A DNA stretch of 64,000 bases from Anaeramoeba flamelloides (taxonomy: Eukaryota; Metamonada; Anaeramoebidae): positions 7,300,254 to 7,364,253 of the forward strand of contig JANTQA010000051.1 of NCBI GenBank assembly GCA_027625915.1. Direction: 5' to 3'. Positions within the stretch are counted from its first letter, which is position 1; each line of letters opens with the position of its first letter. The position numbers and the translations under genes were made by a program. Under the pieces are notes generated by a model. The model worked only from the letters and a program-made list of their open reading frames with translations, was not told the DNA's origin and ran no database searches. This document shows, piece after piece, positions 12,412-23,633 of the stretch.

Positions 12412-13504
12412 GAGAGCTCGAGAGAGATAGATGGATATAGATATAGATATAGATATAGATATCAATCTATTATTTCTAGATATTACTTTCAATTTCTTAT
12501 AAATCCATTCATCAGATTCAATATTTCAATTTTTAATTCTAATGAATAAACTATTTCCTTGAAATAATTCTTTAATTCATTCAAAAAAAAAAAAAAATTG
12601 AAGAAATTCTAAACCACCATTTTACTCAAATTGGCTCAACCAAAAATGAAAAATTCACCTTTTTTTTAAGAATCAACCAAAGATATGATTGTTTAGAAAT
12701 AATAGAAATAATTAACTTCGGATTAGAGTTGATATTTAGAAAAGAAATACCGAAACAAACCATAAATTTCGAAAAAAAAAAAAAAGATAAAAAATTTTTT
12801 GGTACCCATTCATTGGAATTTTTTGTTCAAAATTTCTCAATTTCTTTAGGAAAGTTAAAATTGTTGAAAATAAGAATTTACAAATAGTAAATGTATTCAT
12901 TTTCAAAGAAATTACTAAGCCTCAATTTTTTTAAAGTTAATTTGGAGTTTTCAAACATTTTTTTTTCTTTTCAAATTGACTTTTTTAAAAAAAAAAAAAA
13001 AAAAAGAAAAGAAAGGAAAAAGCAAAAAGTCAAAAGCAAAATTAGAAAAAATGATTCTGAAATGAGAAAAAAATGATTCTTAATCCAAAAACTTAAAATT
13101 TATTTTGAAAAGAATACTGGATTAAACTCAAGAATATGTTCTATTTCTTTAATAAAACTGGGTCCCTTTGACTGAAAAAGAGTTTATTTAACAAATCAAT
13201 GATTTAATTAAAAATATATTATTTTGAAATAAATTTTCTATTATTTAATAACTCTGAATTAAAAAGGCAACCATTTGCTATTGGGGGGAGCGGATCCTCG
13301 TATTTATATGGATATTGTGATATCCACTTTAAAGAAAATATGACAGAAGAAGAAGCAATTTCATTTGTAAGTAAAGGTATCACAGAAGCAATTGCTAGAG
13401 ATGGTAGTTCTGGTGGTATTTGCAGAATTGCAACAATTAACAAAGATGGTGTCAAAAGACGAACAATTTACGGAAATGAACTTCAAAAGTTTTGGGAAAA
13501 ATAA
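9692..13504 (+). CDS. PSMB6: 20S proteasome subunit beta type 1 (caspase-like), four exons
   Basis: Exons 9,692-9,745, 9,898-10,011, 10,138-10,388 and 13,267-13,504 join at GT-AG sites into exactly 219 codons (218 residues). An 18-residue propeptide ends in Gly; cleavage there exposes the N-terminal Thr nucleophile, which is the first codon of exon 2. The mature chain starts [20 protein letters not shown] and has Thr1, Asp17, Lys33 and Arg45 in the expected positions. Arg45 is the S1-pocket residue that gives beta1 its caspase-like specificity. [17 protein letters not shown] and [16 protein letters not shown] also match the family, so the subunit should be active. The product sits in the beta ring of the 20S core in cytosol and nucleus. 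The propeptide is shorter than in animals. The third intron is 2,878 bp, against about 150 and 126 bp for the first two. Confidence 0.96.
10858..11353. mobile_element. inverted-repeat element family E (MITE), about 496 bp
   Basis: Terminal inverted repeats of about 110 bp. The left end reads TAGTGAAAAAAATACCGG; the right end, read on the other strand, reads TAGGGAAAAAAATACCGG. Both continue into similar AATAATCC, AATTGTGA and TTTTATTTTCAATCAAATCC-type blocks. The central spacer is about 280 bp and non-coding. The TA at each outer edge fits a TA target duplication. Confidence 0.75.
12370..12409. repeat. (TA)n microsatellite
   Basis: About 40 bases of perfect alternating AT inside the proteasome intron. 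Confidence 0.95.
12434..12462. repeat. GATATA simple repeat
   Basis: Four to five head-to-tail GATATA units shortly after the TA microsatellite. Confidence 0.85.
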
Positions 13505-14379
13505 TTTTATAAATTTTATTATAATAATTGTTCAAAGTCCCATATTATTTTTTTGTTTTTTATTCTTTTAATTAGTATTAAAACTATAATTCAATCACAA
13601 CAAAAACTTTTATACTTGAATTATTATTTTTTCAAAAATATATTAATCAAATTTGTTCTTTTAAATTTAAACATTCAGAAATTTATTAATAAAAATAATA
13701 TAAAAATTGTGAATCTATTTCATTGGTTAATTACAAAAATAGAAAAAAAAATAAAAAAAAATAAAAAACCATTGTTTTTTCCTTTTCCTTTTTGTTTTCC
13801 ATTTTTATTTTTTCTGTGCTTTTTTCATATTTTTTCATATTTCTTTTGCCTTCTTATAATATATTTCAATATTGCTTTTTTATTTTCCTCGATTGATTCT
13901 CCTAATTTTCAATTATTTTTTCTTTTGCTTGTTCTTTTTTTTTTGTTCTTATATATTTTCAAGATTTTTAAGATTCCTTTTTTTTTTGGTTATCTTTGGA
14001 ATTTAATTTAATAAATCTTTTTCATTATTCTTTTTTTGTATTGTCTTTTTGATCAAAAGATTTTGGAATTCAAAATTTTTGAGGTTTTCTTCTTTTTTAA
14101 AATTTATTGTTTTAAATTGAAAAAGGATGTTGATTGTTCAATTGAAAATCGAAAATATTCCATGAATTAAAGATGTTGTGGAATGATCAATTACATTTTT
14201 TTCTTAATATAAAGAGAAAAAATTCTATAAAGCATTTTATTCAAAAAAAATTATTCAATTTAATTAAAATTCTTCTCATTTTTTCACTTTGCTATAGTTA
14301 AGAATAAATTATATTATTAAATTGATTTGTTCATCCTATTGAAAAATATTTGAATTTTTTTACCAATTATAATTATAAC

Positions 14380-14913
14380 TAAACTAAAATTCAAAATTTT
14401 CGACACAGCTAAAACGTTACAAACAATCACAATAATACAATTTCATTCAAATTGGAGATAATTTTGATTTTTCTAAAATCTGAAAATCGTTTTTTCAACT
14501 TTTCGATTTTGTTTTCATTTCAAAGTTTGAATTACGTAATTTGTTTCGTTTGATCAAAAATTTTTTTCAACGATTGATATTAGGTTAAAGCCAAGTTGTT
14601 CCAAATAGAAGAACTCAAATAAAATTAGTTTGTAGTATCTAACCTTTGATCGATCAATATTTCTAATAGAATTTCAACAAATTTACTAATGTATTTTTTT
14701 GTTTTGCTCTCTCCAAAATTTTTAACACACCCATGATTTATTTGTATTGATAATTATTTATTTATTGTTTTGTGAGTATTGTAATTTATAAACCAGTGTT
14801 AACATTTCAATTGGTGAATGGTTCTAATTTGGTAAATCTTCTTGAATTGATTAAATAAGTTTTTTTTTCCAAAATCGAATTTTGGTGTGTTAAAAATTTT
14901 GAATTGGGGTTTA
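14380..14913 (+). mobile_element. family A inverted-repeat element, copy 1
   Basis: Left end TAAACTAAAATTCAAAATTT, right end GAATTGGGGTTTA. The interior is collinear with the copies at 19,589 and 61,822: AATTTCATTCAAATTGGAGA, ACGTAATTTGTTTCGTTTGA, CAACGATTGATATTAGGTTA, AATTTCAACAAATTTACTAA. Terminal repeats are diverged, so this is an older copy. No protein is encoded. Confidence 0.8.
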
Positions 14914-14959
14914 TAAAGATTTTAAATTCCTTTTCAAAATTTTAATCATAAATTGTGTT

Positions 14960-15600
14960 TTTTTTTTTTTTTTCATAAAATTTCGATTTAACAAAATAAA
15001 ATTTTCTTGAAGACTTTTGGGAATTAAATAATTTTATCTCCAAAAACCAAAATCAATTTTTTTATTCCCTAAATGATTTAAATTATTATAAGGATTTTTG
15101 TGAATAAGAACAAACAATTTATTAACAAATTTTAAAATTGCAAAATTGTTTTTCATTTTTTTTTTCATTTTTTGTAAACAAGAAAACAAACTTTTTTCAA
15201 AACATACACAAGAATAAAAAAAAATTTACAAAAAATAATCGAAATCTTATATAGAAAATTTTGTTAAAGTTCTATCAAAATTATTTTTATTTAATCCCCA
15301 TTACCCCCCAATCAATTTTATTTCTTAAGATGAGATTTGTAATAATATTAATTAAAATAATCACAAAATAAATTTTTTTCTAACAAAATCAATACTTTCC
15401 AAATTAAAATGAAAAAAATATTATATAATATTTTCAAGAATTAACCTAATTGTTAATAAAAATAAGGTTGCTTTTTTTAGTTTTTGATTGAAAACATATG
15501 AATTTTGAATTTCAAAAAAGAGACTCAAATTAATAAATTGTTTAGATGAGGTTAACTCATCTATTTCATAGAGATAAACACATATTTCATAAAAAAAATC
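14960..15600. repeat. dispersed repeat D, copy 2
   Basis: Matches copy 1 (8,490-9,140), with the shared landmarks TTCTTGAAGA, TTTTCAAGAATTAACC and AACATATGAATTTTGAATTT in order. It begins about 50 bases after a family A element. Confidence 0.6.
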
Positions 15601-16896
15601 CAGATCTCAAAAAGATTTCATTTTATGTTAAATAATACTAATACTTTATAAAAATATTATTTAATTTTAATATTGAAAAAACTTATTCTACTATTCCGTT
15701 TTTTAATAAATTCAAATTGACTAATTAATATTTTTATAAAAAATATAATATTTAGAAGAAATTTGTTTCCCTAATTTATTATTGATGGAAATATAATACG
15801 AAAAAGTTTCAAAAATAAAAAATTAGGGAATTTTGAAAATGAAATTAATTCTCTGTATTATAGTAGAAAAACTGTAAAAAACAAAAAAAAAATACAATTG
15901 GGCAACAAAAATTCCAAGAGAAATTAATATTATTGTTGTCACTTTATGACTTTACCTATTAAAAAAAAACACCCAAATCCATAAAAAGAATGTTATATAT
16001 CTAATGGTTTTAATTTAAAGAGACTTAAGAATGATATGTTCTTTATTATATCAAAAAATATTTTTTATCAAAATATCAATATTAAATGAGTTAAAAAGGG
16101 ATATTTTTTTTTAATACAAAAAATAATTTGATTCAAAATGTTTTTCAGTTTTCAAAATCAGAAAATAAATATTATTAACAAAAAAAAATTTAACTTTTAC
16201 TTGACAAATCTTACAAATTATTCATTACTAACTTATGTATTTTGTGCTGTCTTTTATTTATTTTTAAAAATAAAAATTTTGATTTGTTTTTTTGTTTTTA
16301 CCAAATTCTCCTTTTTTGTTTTTCAAACAAAACGTTGTAAAGAATTTCATTTTTTAAGACAATGTTATTTGATTAGAATATTCTAATAACTGTGAAAAAT
16401 AAATTAAATTAAAAAAATCTCTATTCCCAAAACATTCTTTGAAGAATTAAAAACAAAAAAAAAAAACAAAAAACAAAATTAAAAAAAAAAAATAACCTAA
16501 AACTCTTAAAAATTTATTTCATAAATATTTTACTCTAAAATATTTATTAAAATCTTTATAATTATTTAAATTGCATTTATACCAATATTTTGTTTAATAT
16601 TTTTCTAATACATATAATTTATATAATTATATTGATTTAAGTGAAAAGAAAAAAAAAATAAAAAAATAATTTAGGATTAAATTATTTGAATGATCCTTTT
16701 TTTTTCAATAAAAATAAAAGAATTAATAAAAATAAAAATATTAATCTAAGAAAATTATAATGCCAAAAATAAATAAAGCAATTAAAATATAAAAGAAGAA
16801 GAAGAAGAAGAAGAAAGTTCAAAAGATGATTTCGATAACACTGCTGAATGATAGATTTCCCCAAAGAATAAATTATTATTATTATTTTTCCATTAA

Positions 16897-19800
16897 TTAC
16901 ATTATCAAGCAATTGCATCTTTTTTTATCTGCCCCAATATGTTTTGAAGATCTAAGAGTAGTTTCTGTACTAAGTATTTCAGATAAAATTGAATGTTTTG
17001 AGTCATCTATAGGTACTTTCAAAAACGAGGTTTTTTTTTCAATATATATTTTTTTTGGTGATTCTTTTTTCATTTTTTGATTTATTAGCACACATTGATC
17101 TTCATTTTTTTTATAACCAGAAAATTTCTTATTAAAATTAGTCTCGATATATGTATTATTAAAATTATTATTGTCACAATCACTATTATTTTCATTCATT
17201 GAGTTTTTTTTATTATTTGAGGATTCTGATGTTAACGATTTTTCCGTTTCATCGAAAGAAGTATCAGAATCGCTTTCGGATGATGTAGTTATTGTGATAA
17301 TTCTTCTTCTTTCATTTTTTTCTTTCTGTTTATGGCCTTTTACTATTAACTGCTGCTTTTGCTGATCTTCCAATTCATCCAATGCTTCATATTTATTGTT
17401 TTGTGAATTTTTTTCTTTCATTTTTCTTCTCCAAACACTTTCTTGATACGAAGGGATTGGGATGTCTTTCATTTTATTAATTTTTATTAATAACTCTTTG
17501 TCAACTTTTGGCTTCCCGTGCTTAGAATAAATACTTAAACTTGGCTTATAAGACATCGATAAAGATGGCACAGCTTTCTTTGAATCTAAAGGTCCATCAC
17601 TTAATGTCTTGTCATAGTTCTGTTTATATTCCTCATCTAAAAAATGTTTAATTCTTCGTGATTTTTTTTTTTTCAAATTGTTTTTTCTTTTATCTCGCTT
17701 TTTTTGATTAATTATTGGTAATTTAAATGACTTTTCTTTGAGGTTGTATTCATTTGGTTTCATATTTAAAATTTTCTTATTTCTAATGAAGGATTTGCCC
17801 CAATCGGTATAGGAATCCTTTTCATAATCACCCTCTTTTATTATTTTTTTTAATAGCACTATTAAATAACTATAGTCTATGCTATCTTGAAATTTCAATT
17901 TTTTCACATATTCATAAAATTTTGTAAATTGCCTTGGTAGCCCTTTAACTAATGACAATGAATTGAATTTCTTTTTTAATTCAAAAATCAATTGTCGATC
18001 TTTTACCCGAGACCACGGCAATTCGCCTTTAATACATTCAATTAATAAATATAATAATGACCAGATGTCGTCTCTTCTTGAAAGATCAGTGCCCAAATGT
18101 GAATTTAATGACGCATATCTTGCCGTGCCTCTGAAACCCACATTTCCTCTTGATTGCAATAAATTTCCTTCATTGTCCAAATATTTTCGAGCCAGACCAA
18201 AATCTAATAAGCATATAGTTGGTGATTTATCATTTTTTTTTTTTTTTTTCGAGATCAATTTCTTGATAGTCGTATCATGATGAAGTACAAAATTTGACTA
18301 ATATTTTTGAATATTTGATTTATTAATACAATTATAAAAATGGTTAATAATTATTAGTTATGAAAAATAAAATAATTTGGTCATAAAACAGTGAATAGGG
18401 TAAGAAGACACATTAACCTAACCTAGATCAAAAATATAATTTTTATTTAGTATTTTTGAATTTAAAAAGTTATCATGGTTAAAGAAAATCAAGAATAGTT
18501 TTATTTTTATTTTCATTTTTATTTTGTAGCGTTAATTTGAAATTACTTTGTGATTTGGTACAAATAAAAATTAAAAAAAAAATGCTTGAAAAAGATCAAA
18601 AGATTTGGAAACAAAAGAATTAACCATATGTAAGGTAAAATTAAAATTGCTGAGAGATTTTAAAATTGATTCCATTTGTTAATGTAAATAGACACATTTA
18701 TGGATACATATACTTGAATTGGGTCATCATTATTACAGGAACATTAAAATGATTTAAATATCGATTTGTAAGAATATTTTGAGATTTGTAAGAAAATTAA
18801 ATGAATTTCCCAAGAATTTTCGAAGAACGAACAATCTGATACAATCAACATCAAATATTAAATATCTTTTTAAAAAATAAAAATAATTTTTCGTTTTTTT
18901 TTATTAGAAAGCAATTGGATGATTATATTCATTATCAAACGACTATTTGTTGCAAAATAAATTGAACAAAATTTTCATTCAGTTTTAGATAAAAAATATT
19001 TTGAAAGATCAAGAAAAAATTTAACTCTTTACTGTATTAAATTATGTGTCTATTTTGATTTTAGAAATACAGATCCTGTTGGTTACTAAAAATCTTCTTT
19101 TTTGGTTTTTTCAGTACAGTAAGCTGAATGAAAATTTGGTTCAATTTATTTTTCAATCAATAGTATGAAATTTTTTTTTTTTTTTTTATTATTGAAAAAA
19201 AGTGTAAATTACATTCTAGGTGCCCTATTGTATTTAAATTTCTGTATAGGAAATTTAAGAGTAAAATCATCTATTTTACAATTACTCATAGGAAGGATAC
19301 ATCCAAATTCTTTTTATGGTTGAAAAATCAAAAAATTGAAAAGGAAAAAAGAAAAATTAACAAAAAATACAAAAAAGAAAAAGAAAGAGGCTTAAAAAGT
19401 GATTATAATAAACAATTGGTAAAAAAATGAAAAAAAAAAAAAAAACATTCTATCATTTAATTAAGAACATCCAAAATCACACACACAATTCTTTTGGTTG
19501 ATTTATTTTAGTTTTATTCGTTAATCATGGGTTTTTATTTTGGGAGGTAGTTGTTTAATTATTTTCATTTACTTTTTTCTTTTTGATCTAAACTAGATTC
19601 CAAAAATTTGGACACAGTTTAAACAGTGGAAAGAACATCATTACTGCACTTTAAATTCAATTTGGAAAGAATTTTGATTTTACCAACAATTTCATTTTTT
19701 GTCTTTTTTGTTTTGTTTTCATTTCCTTTTTTGCAGTTACGTAATCTGTTTCCTTAGATCTGAAATTTTTTTTCAATGGTTGATAGAAGGTTAATGTTGA

Positions 19801-22800
19801 GTTTGCTAAATTGGAAAATAACATACAATTGGTAGATGGTATCTTAACATTTGATCCATCAACAATTGTTGGTGAAATTTCAACAAATTTACCAATACAT
19901 TTTTTGTTCCGCTCGTTTCATTATTTTGGACACACCTGTTTTTATTTTTGAGTTTTATATTTTTTTCTTTTATTTGGATTAAAATGATTACTTATTAAAA
20001 CATTAATACTGGGTTACTTAAATGTTGTTTTACATTAGGTTTGGGAAAATACAATAAATTGGGTTTTTTTTTGCCTATTTTTGATTTTGGGTGTGTCCAA
20101 ATTTTTGGAATGGGGTTTAGTTTTTTTTTGAACTATCAATATTTTTTTTTCCTTAACTTTTTCGTTTTTATTTTCAAGTAATTCATATTGTACTGTTTCA
20201 GTATCTCCAATATTGGTAAAAACTTGATATTTTTCATTTGTAACATTTCTTCCCAATATAAGAAGATTTGGCCAGGGGAAAAATGGAAAAAAAAAAAAAA
20301 TTTATTGAAATTATAACTTGATTAATTTTTTAAAAACTTTTCAGAAAGTGAATATTCCTTAAAAGGTGTGTGTAATCAAATTTCCAATTCAAATAATAAT
20401 TGATTTTCTAAACACTACAACAAATATAAAAGTGATACTTGTAATTAAATCTTTGAATGTAAACCTCCTATTTACTAAACTACTCAAATCTAAAAATACT
20501 CTCTTTTATTGATCTGTTAATTGGATATGACCTCTACCAAATCAAATAATTCTGGATATAATTGTTTATTGTCATTGAAACGTTTTTATTTGTACTGAAT
20601 CCCTGTCCATTTCCTAATAATTATCACCTCTTCTTATCCTTGATCAATTTTTTTATTTTTTCCTAACATCTACCAACCTAAAATAAACCCCATTCCAAAA
20701 ATTTAGAAACTACTCCCTAAAATCAAAAATAGCAAAAAAATCGTAATTTTTTATATTTTTTTTCGAAACTTAAGATTTAATCATACACAAGTTTCCGAGT
20801 ATTAATGTTTATATATGTAATCCTTTTGATCCAAATAAAAGAAAAAAAAATATAAATTTAATAATAAAAATTGGTGTGTCAAAAATGATTAAATGAGCAG
20901 AACAAAAAAGTTTATTGTTAAATTTGTTGAAAATTAAGCGAAATATTATTGAATCGATCAAATGATAATATACCATCGACCAATTTTATGGGATTTTTCT
21001 ATTTAAATGAACTCAACTTTAACGTTTATATCAATCATTGAAAAAAATTTTTGATATCAAAAAAAATAGATTACGTACTTTGTAAAAAAAGGAATGAAAA
21101 CAAAATTAACAAAAGAAAAGACAAAAAAATGATATAAATCTATGTTTAACACAAAATTATTTCCAAATTTTCAGAAAACTGTCTTATTGTGAGTCTTAAA
21201 ATTATTTAAACTTTTTCCAAAATTTTGAATTTAATTTAATAATAACTACAACTAATCTTCTTCATCTTAAGATTTTTTTTTTTTTTTGGGGGGCTAATTT
21301 CAATCAAACCAAATCGAATTATTGCCACCAGCATTATCTTTTTCAATTTTTTTTTTATTTTTACCCAACCCTACTAAATCAAATGATATGAATTATTCCT
21401 AAAGTTTTGAGGAAAAATTAAGAGGTTGTTCTTGCTTGGTAATTGGAAAGTTCCAAAAAAAGAAAATTAGATTCTTTTCGTTATTTATTTTGTCAATTGA
21501 AAAGCACAAAAAAAAAAAAAATGAATGCAACAATTAAAGCAATTATGTCTTGTTACAATAATTTGGTTTGATAGTGTTCAGGTCCAATTAACAGATCAAT
21601 AAAAGTAAGTATATTATATATTTGTTCTTTTGTTTGATGAAAAGTTCAAAATACAAGATTAAAGCATATGATTTGGTTTTATATTATTTGTAGTATTTAG
21701 GAAATCAATTATTATTTGAATTGAAATTTTGATTACATACACCATTTAAGGAATATTCACTTTCTGAAAAGTTTTGAAAATATTAAAAAAGTTTTCACTT
21801 TATCAACACTTTTAGGATTGTCCGTATTTTATGTTCAGTGGCGATTGCTTGTAGATCTGTAACTTGGATCATTAGCTTGAAAGAATGATAAGTTAAGAGA
21901 TCTTTTTAAAATTTCGGTTTTTTTGTTTGAAAATTTTTCAGTTGGGAAAAAAACTTTTTTTACCAACCAAATTTGAAATTTACTTGAAAGGTTCAAAAAT
22001 CCAAAAAAGTCCCATGGTTCCTCTTAAGTACCCCTCACTTTATTTTCAAGTATTATTGAGTTAAAGGTAATGATATAAATATACTTCAAAATCATCTGAG
22101 GAGAAGTTCAGAAAGAGGTAAACAATAAAAGATTCCAAATTTGACTTGAAAGATTTCAAAAAAGTTTTTAGATCAATAAATATTTTTGTTCTTAGTCCAA
22201 AAAAAAAAAACAAAAATTGTAATAATTTGGATTTTCTTCAACACATAATCAATTAAATGGATTTTTTTTTTTGTTTTACAACATTGCATCACAACCCTCA
22301 GAGAGCATAAAATACGAATATTGGTTAAAAAAGTTGATATTTTTGAAAAAGACTGTACTTTAATCTTGGGTGTTAAGAATTAAAAAGGTTTTCATTTTTT
22401 CAATGTTGTTTTAGATATTCAACTGCTATATTGATTAGGAATTTTCACACATCAGTAAATTTCAATTTCCCAAAATATGACCAAAAAAGTTTTTAGTCAA
22501 GCATAAAAAATACTATTTGTTACAAAATAAATTGAACAAAACTCTAGTTCAGCTTTTCAAAAAAAAGGTTTTTTTAAAATCGTCGATGTAAAATTTCAGA
22601 TTTTTAATTCCTAAATCAGTTTAAATTATTAATTCCACCTTAGAGAATTGGAACCTTTGCTGGTGGTTGGTGATATTCTTATGTGTGATTGTTTTGGAAA
22701 GCTGTTTGAAAATTTTGATCTTTTTATTTTATAATTAACAGTAGATATATTGAAGTCTGTTAACTGCTCAAAGATACTTTTGAAAATTTTTTTTTCACAC

Positions 22801-23633
22801 TTTTTTCGTGTTGATATTTTTGGTTTTGTGTTTGGTGTTTTCTGTTTTTCATTTTTTGAAAAATTTTAAGAAAATATTTTCTTAAAATTGAAATTAGAAA
22901 GATTTTTCAACAACCAAGAACAATTTAGTCACTAAAGAAAAAAAAATGTGGACAGCACTTTGTTCTTCAATTACCAAATAACCTGAATAAAATTTTGTAA
23001 AAAAAATATTTTTTTTTTTTTTTTGGTGTTTTGTTTTTCAAATAGGGAAGGTAATTTCCTTCAATGACAAAAATCAAGAGATCTGCTATTTTTCAAGAAT
23101 GCCTTTGAGTAATAAAATAAAAATTCTTTTTGTAAATTTTCCTTTGGTTAGAATTTGTCAGAAAAAAGAAATCAGGACTGCAGAATTCCACAGCATTGGA
23201 ATGTGGCGATTCAAAATAAAAAAGAAAGGCTTACGGGCTTGATGTCCCTGTGAATATATCCAATTTTGTGGATTTCCTTGATTGCACTTATCATTTCGAT
23301 TCCAATTTTGATAGTCGTTGTGATCGAAAAGCAACGCTTTCGGTGGTGTCTTCTCACCGAAGACAGATTTGGTCCATGCAGATCCATCACCAAATAATTA
23401 AAGTCCTTACTACAACCAGAGCAAATGAAATTTGGGAAAAATGAGGAAGATTGCAATTGATTTAAGACCTCGATCTCAAATTTTAATGTCACTTTCTCGA
23501 TTCTTCTTTTTTCAAATTTTATTGCAACAGACCTGTCTGTTTGGTGATCATGTGCAATGTAGATCTCGCCAAACCCTCCTTGCCCGATACGTGTAACCAA
23601 ATACCATCTTCCACGAATGGATCCAGATAGCAT
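16897..23633 (-). CDS. tau-tubulin-kinase-like protein kinase (CK1 superfamily) with C-terminal CaaX box, two exons
   Basis: Exon 1 is 23,633-23,235 and exon 2 is 18,297-16,897, both minus strand. The junction joins HRDIKP to SNFVLH in phase 0 and gives 599 residues. Exon 1 has the ATP-binding loop IGQGGFGEIY, the VAIK lysine (K39) and the catalytic HRD (128-130). Exon 2 has DFG (165-167), then LARKY and the FRGTARYASLNSH segment with RRDDIWSLLYLLIE and GELPW. This pattern is closest to tau-tubulin kinases. All catalytic residues are present, so it should be an active Ser/Thr kinase. A Lys-rich insertion lies between HRD and DFG, and a basic, Ser-rich tail follows. The tail ends KKRCNCLIM: CLIM is a CaaX motif whose final Met favours farnesylation, and the nearby Cys could be palmitoylated. 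Membrane anchoring is inferred. Substrates are unknown. Confidence 0.9.
18951..19166. repeat. inverted repeat, about 38 bp arms
   Basis: AAATTGAACAAAATTTTCAT on the left and its near-complement ATGAAAATTTGGTTCAATTT on the right, about 215 bp apart overall. A related single arm occurs near 22,525. The right arm is preceded by TACAGTAAGCTG, a Tc1-like start. Which sides are the outer ends of the element is unclear. Confidence 0.5.
19200..20290. repeat. duplicated segment R, copy 2 (carries a family A insertion)
   Basis: Similar to 5,665-6,215 on both sides of a family A element at 19,589-20,119. Copy 1 lacks the element, so the insertion came after the duplication, or copy 1 preserves the empty site. 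Confidence 0.55.
19589..20119 (+). mobile_element. family A inverted-repeat element, copy 2
   Basis: About 531 bp. The left end TAAACTAG is followed by ATTCCAAAAATTTGGACAC; the right end, read on the other strand, is TAAACCCC followed by the same 19 bases. TA at both edges fits a TA target. The copy at 61,822-62,349 is nearly the same sequence, which points to fairly recent spread. It encodes no transposase and so would depend on one supplied elsewhere. Confidence 0.88.
20310..21790. mobile_element. inverted-repeat-flanked element, about 1.5 kb
   Basis: Arms of roughly 130 bp, at about 20,310-20,440 and 21,650-21,785, are inverted copies: CTTTTCAGAAAGTGAATATT on the left and AATATTCACTTTCTGAAAAG on the right, with matching blocks on either side. 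A reversed family A element lies in the interior (20,684-21,238). No coding sequence is seen. Confidence 0.65.
20684..21238 (-). mobile_element. family A inverted-repeat element, copy 3 (reversed)
   Basis: Begins TAAACCCCATTCCAAAAATT and ends in a worn copy of the other terminal repeat. The interior matches the reverse of copy 2, including AAATTTGTTGAAA and TTTATATCAATCATTGAAAA. It is more diverged than copies 2 and 5. Confidence 0.75.

Larger units (their letters stand above)
10389..13266 (+). other. giant third intron of the proteasome beta1 gene
   Basis: Donor GTAAAA, acceptor AAAAAG. It splits the Lys codon before QPFAIGG (phase 2). It contains an inverted-repeat element (10,858-11,353), a TA microsatellite and a GATATA simple repeat. 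Short open frames inside are A/T driven and show no family resemblance. Confidence 0.9.
13505..16896. other. intergenic region between convergent genes
   Basis: Lies between the 3' ends of the proteasome beta1 gene (+) and the CK1-family kinase gene (-). It holds one family A element (14,380-14,913) and one dispersed repeat D copy (14,960-15,600). An open frame at 13,553-14,011 is Phe/Ile/Lys-rich, begins with a non-ATG codon and follows A/T composition; I do not regard it as a gene. Confidence 0.6.
18298..23234 (-). other. 4.9 kb intron of the CK1-family kinase gene, packed with repeats
   Basis: Donor GTAAGC after the codon for the Pro of HRDIKP, acceptor ATTAG. It contains an inverted repeat (18,951-19,166), segment R copy 2, two family A elements in opposite orientation, and a larger inverted-repeat element. 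Bases about 21,800-23,230 hold no recognised feature. Confidence 0.88.

Noticed and set aside
13553-14011. 152-residue hydrophobic open frame after the proteasome gene
   Set aside because: Non-ATG start, Phe/Ile/Lys/Leu composition that mirrors T-rich DNA, no homology or splice context.
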